From: Gracilaria gracilis
Taxonomy: Eukaryota; Rhodophyta; Florideophyceae; Gracilariales; Gracilariaceae
Assembly (NCBI GenBank): GCA_030374805.1
Contig: JARGSG010000004.1
Location: 310,001 to 374,000 of the forward strand
Direction: 5' to 3'
DNA: 64,000 nucleotides
The notes below the pieces were generated by a model. The model did no database searches. It worked only from the letters and a program-made list of their open reading frames with translations, and was not told the origin of the DNA. The position numbers and the translations under genes were made by a program. Shown here piece after piece: positions 62,836-64,000 of the stretch. How positions within the stretch are numbered: position 1 is the stretch's first letter; the number at the start of each line of letters is the position of its first letter.

Positions 62836-64000
62836 TGGTGTAGGGAATGTGGAAGAAGGATGGAAATGGAAAGAGAAGCGGGAGAATAGTGTTCAAGTGT
62901 GATTGTGAACGGGGGTTGGGGGTGAGCGGGAGAGAGATTGGAAAGGTACGAGAAACGCCGCCTTAAGTAGTGTCTGTATGCAGGTGAAGATGGTTTGCGG
63001 GATAGACGTGCTGATGAATTGCAAAGGCATAGGGTTGTTGACGGAGGTGCTCTAACAGGATGCATTGGATACGTCGAATTAATGAGTTGAGTGGGCAGTT
63101 GGAATTATAGATATGAGTTTGCATGCATATCGGTATGCATCATGCGTTAGTTGATCCCGAAACGGTGGTTGACGTGACATGGGGCGTACAGGAACGCCAC
63201 AGAGCTGTTACTCCGGACAGAATGTCGGTGTAAACGGCGGTACTAACTAGGCAGTCGGAATTGGGGTGGCGATTGGGAAGCATTGTACATGAACATGAAC
63301 ATGCTCATGTTGGAATAGACGAACGGTTTGGGCAGTGATGATGATTGTGGTGAACGGGGACGACGCGGGACGTCGTCAAACTCGCCCTTGCGATCGGCGC
63401 ACCGATCGCTTTCGGACTTGGGATGTCAGAAAACTCACATAGGCGATCGGCGCACCGTTCGCCTCTCCGCACTCGGGATGTCGCTAAACTCGGCCGTGCA
63501 GTCGACCTTGCCGCCGCTGGCATGTCGATCGCCATTCGAACGTTGGTGCTATGTCGTTAAACGGACCCCGGTTAGCTGCTCGACAGCAGTAGGCACGGAA
63601 TCGGCCATATGAAGACGGCTCCACCACCGTTTCCTTGACTTTTCCCCACCGTAATTGAACTCTTACGGAGACATGAATACGGTCGGGGGTTTTTCAGGGT
63701 TTTCTCGGAGGCTACGATGGAGTTGATGGACGCTGACCCGATTTCGAGCTGATTCTTTGGTACTCATGTCGCCGACGATATGTGGGTTGGTACAAGAGAA
63801 TCTTGTCATGATCTTCTGATGGGACAACGTGGTACTAGCAAGAGCGCCTTGTCGTGGTGTGCCCCTCTGCCGATGACCTACACAGAGGGTGACTGAAGAG
63901 GTATAATCTGGGAGGAACAAGGGATAAAAGGCGATGATCATCGGTAGCGAAATGCTCTAACGCAACCGAGAATACCTTTGAGATCTGGCGCTTTGTTTAC
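62836..64000. other. Terminal stretch without a recognised gene
   Basis: Frames up to 94 codons overlap on both strands and have no motifs. The region includes a 53-bp tandem repeat (63390-63496) and a run of ACATG-type palindromes near 63283-63315. Confidence 0.4.
63390..63496. repeat. 53-bp imperfect tandem repeat with palindromic core
   Basis: Two units (63390-63442 and 63443-63495) share GCGATCGGCGCACCG, a (C/T)GGGATGTC block and AAACTC. In unit one the core is a perfect inverted repeat, GCGATCGG-CGCA-CCGATCGC; unit two has one change. A third partial copy (GGGACGTCGTCAAACTCG) precedes them at about 63367-63384. Confidence 0.7.

Noticed and set aside
1-64000. CRISPR arrays, bacterial operons, rRNA genes
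   Set aside because: No regularly spaced direct repeats with unique spacers, no ribosome-binding-site-spaced gene runs and no rRNA-like sequence; the genes and introns are eukaryotic.

Overview
This is nuclear DNA of a eukaryote. Host genes are short and mostly uninterrupted. A few carry small GT-AG introns (ARL1, eL39 and a SANT-domain gene). They include typical eukaryotic genes (PRMT5, ARL1, METTL1/TRM8, eL39) next to a cyanobacterial/plastid-type TrmB and a FIST-domain protein, so a plastid-bearing organism is likely. Compact gene islands beside a dense island of chromoviruses, DIRS-like, PIF/Harbinger, pogo-like and CACTA-like elements fit a florideophyte red alga of the Chondrus kind. 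That assignment is inference.

Layout: 0-4 kb holds an unrecognised partial ORF, an uninterrupted PIF/Harbinger transposase gene (minus strand) and a decayed pogo/Tigger-like transposase. At 3.96-23.26 kb lies a compound Ty3/Gypsy chromovirus arranged LTR - internal - LTR - internal - LTR remnant. A DIRS-like tyrosine-recombinase retroelement (7.63-12.19 kb) sits inside the first internal region. Both internal regions keep an antisense reading frame near their 3' ends. At 23.3-25.3 kb are an unrecognised ORF, a LINE-type RNase H remnant and the C-terminal half of an aminoglycoside-phosphotransferase-like (APH) gene.

25.318-40.158 kb is a 14.8-kb segment bounded by 11-bp perfect inverted repeats (ATTAGTGTGGG) and a TGCA duplication. 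It separates the C-terminal half of the APH gene (24.85-25.31 kb) from its N-terminal half (40.16-40.67 kb), both on the minus strand. It is best read as a two-gene CACTA/Plavaka-like DNA transposon that collected other elements: a pogo-like transposase of oomycete type (25.5-27.3 kb), a 6.2-kb LTR element without recognisable pol (27.85-34.01 kb, 425-bp LTRs, TTCAT duplication), and a solo LTR (37.60-38.38 kb, ACAGT duplication) inside the transposase gene.

41.8-62.8 kb is a host gene island: PRMT5 (+), FIST protein (-), NUMOD3/zinc-finger protein (+), D-3-phosphoglycerate dehydrogenase (+), ARL1 (-), METTL1/TRM8 (+), an unrecognised helical protein (+), a PH-domain protein kinase with atypical motifs (+), a SANT/Myb-like gene (+), eL39 (-), a plastid-type TrmB (+) and a small basic protein (-). 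Three neighbour pairs are divergent with short shared promoters (FIST/NUMOD3, ARL1/METTL1, eL39/TrmB), and two are convergent (PRMT5/FIST, PGDH/ARL1). The last kilobase has no recognisable gene but holds a short tandem repeat with palindromic cores.

All family calls come from reading motifs by eye; no database search was run. Several apparent ORF starts are non-ATG; where this mattered the first suitable ATG was used.
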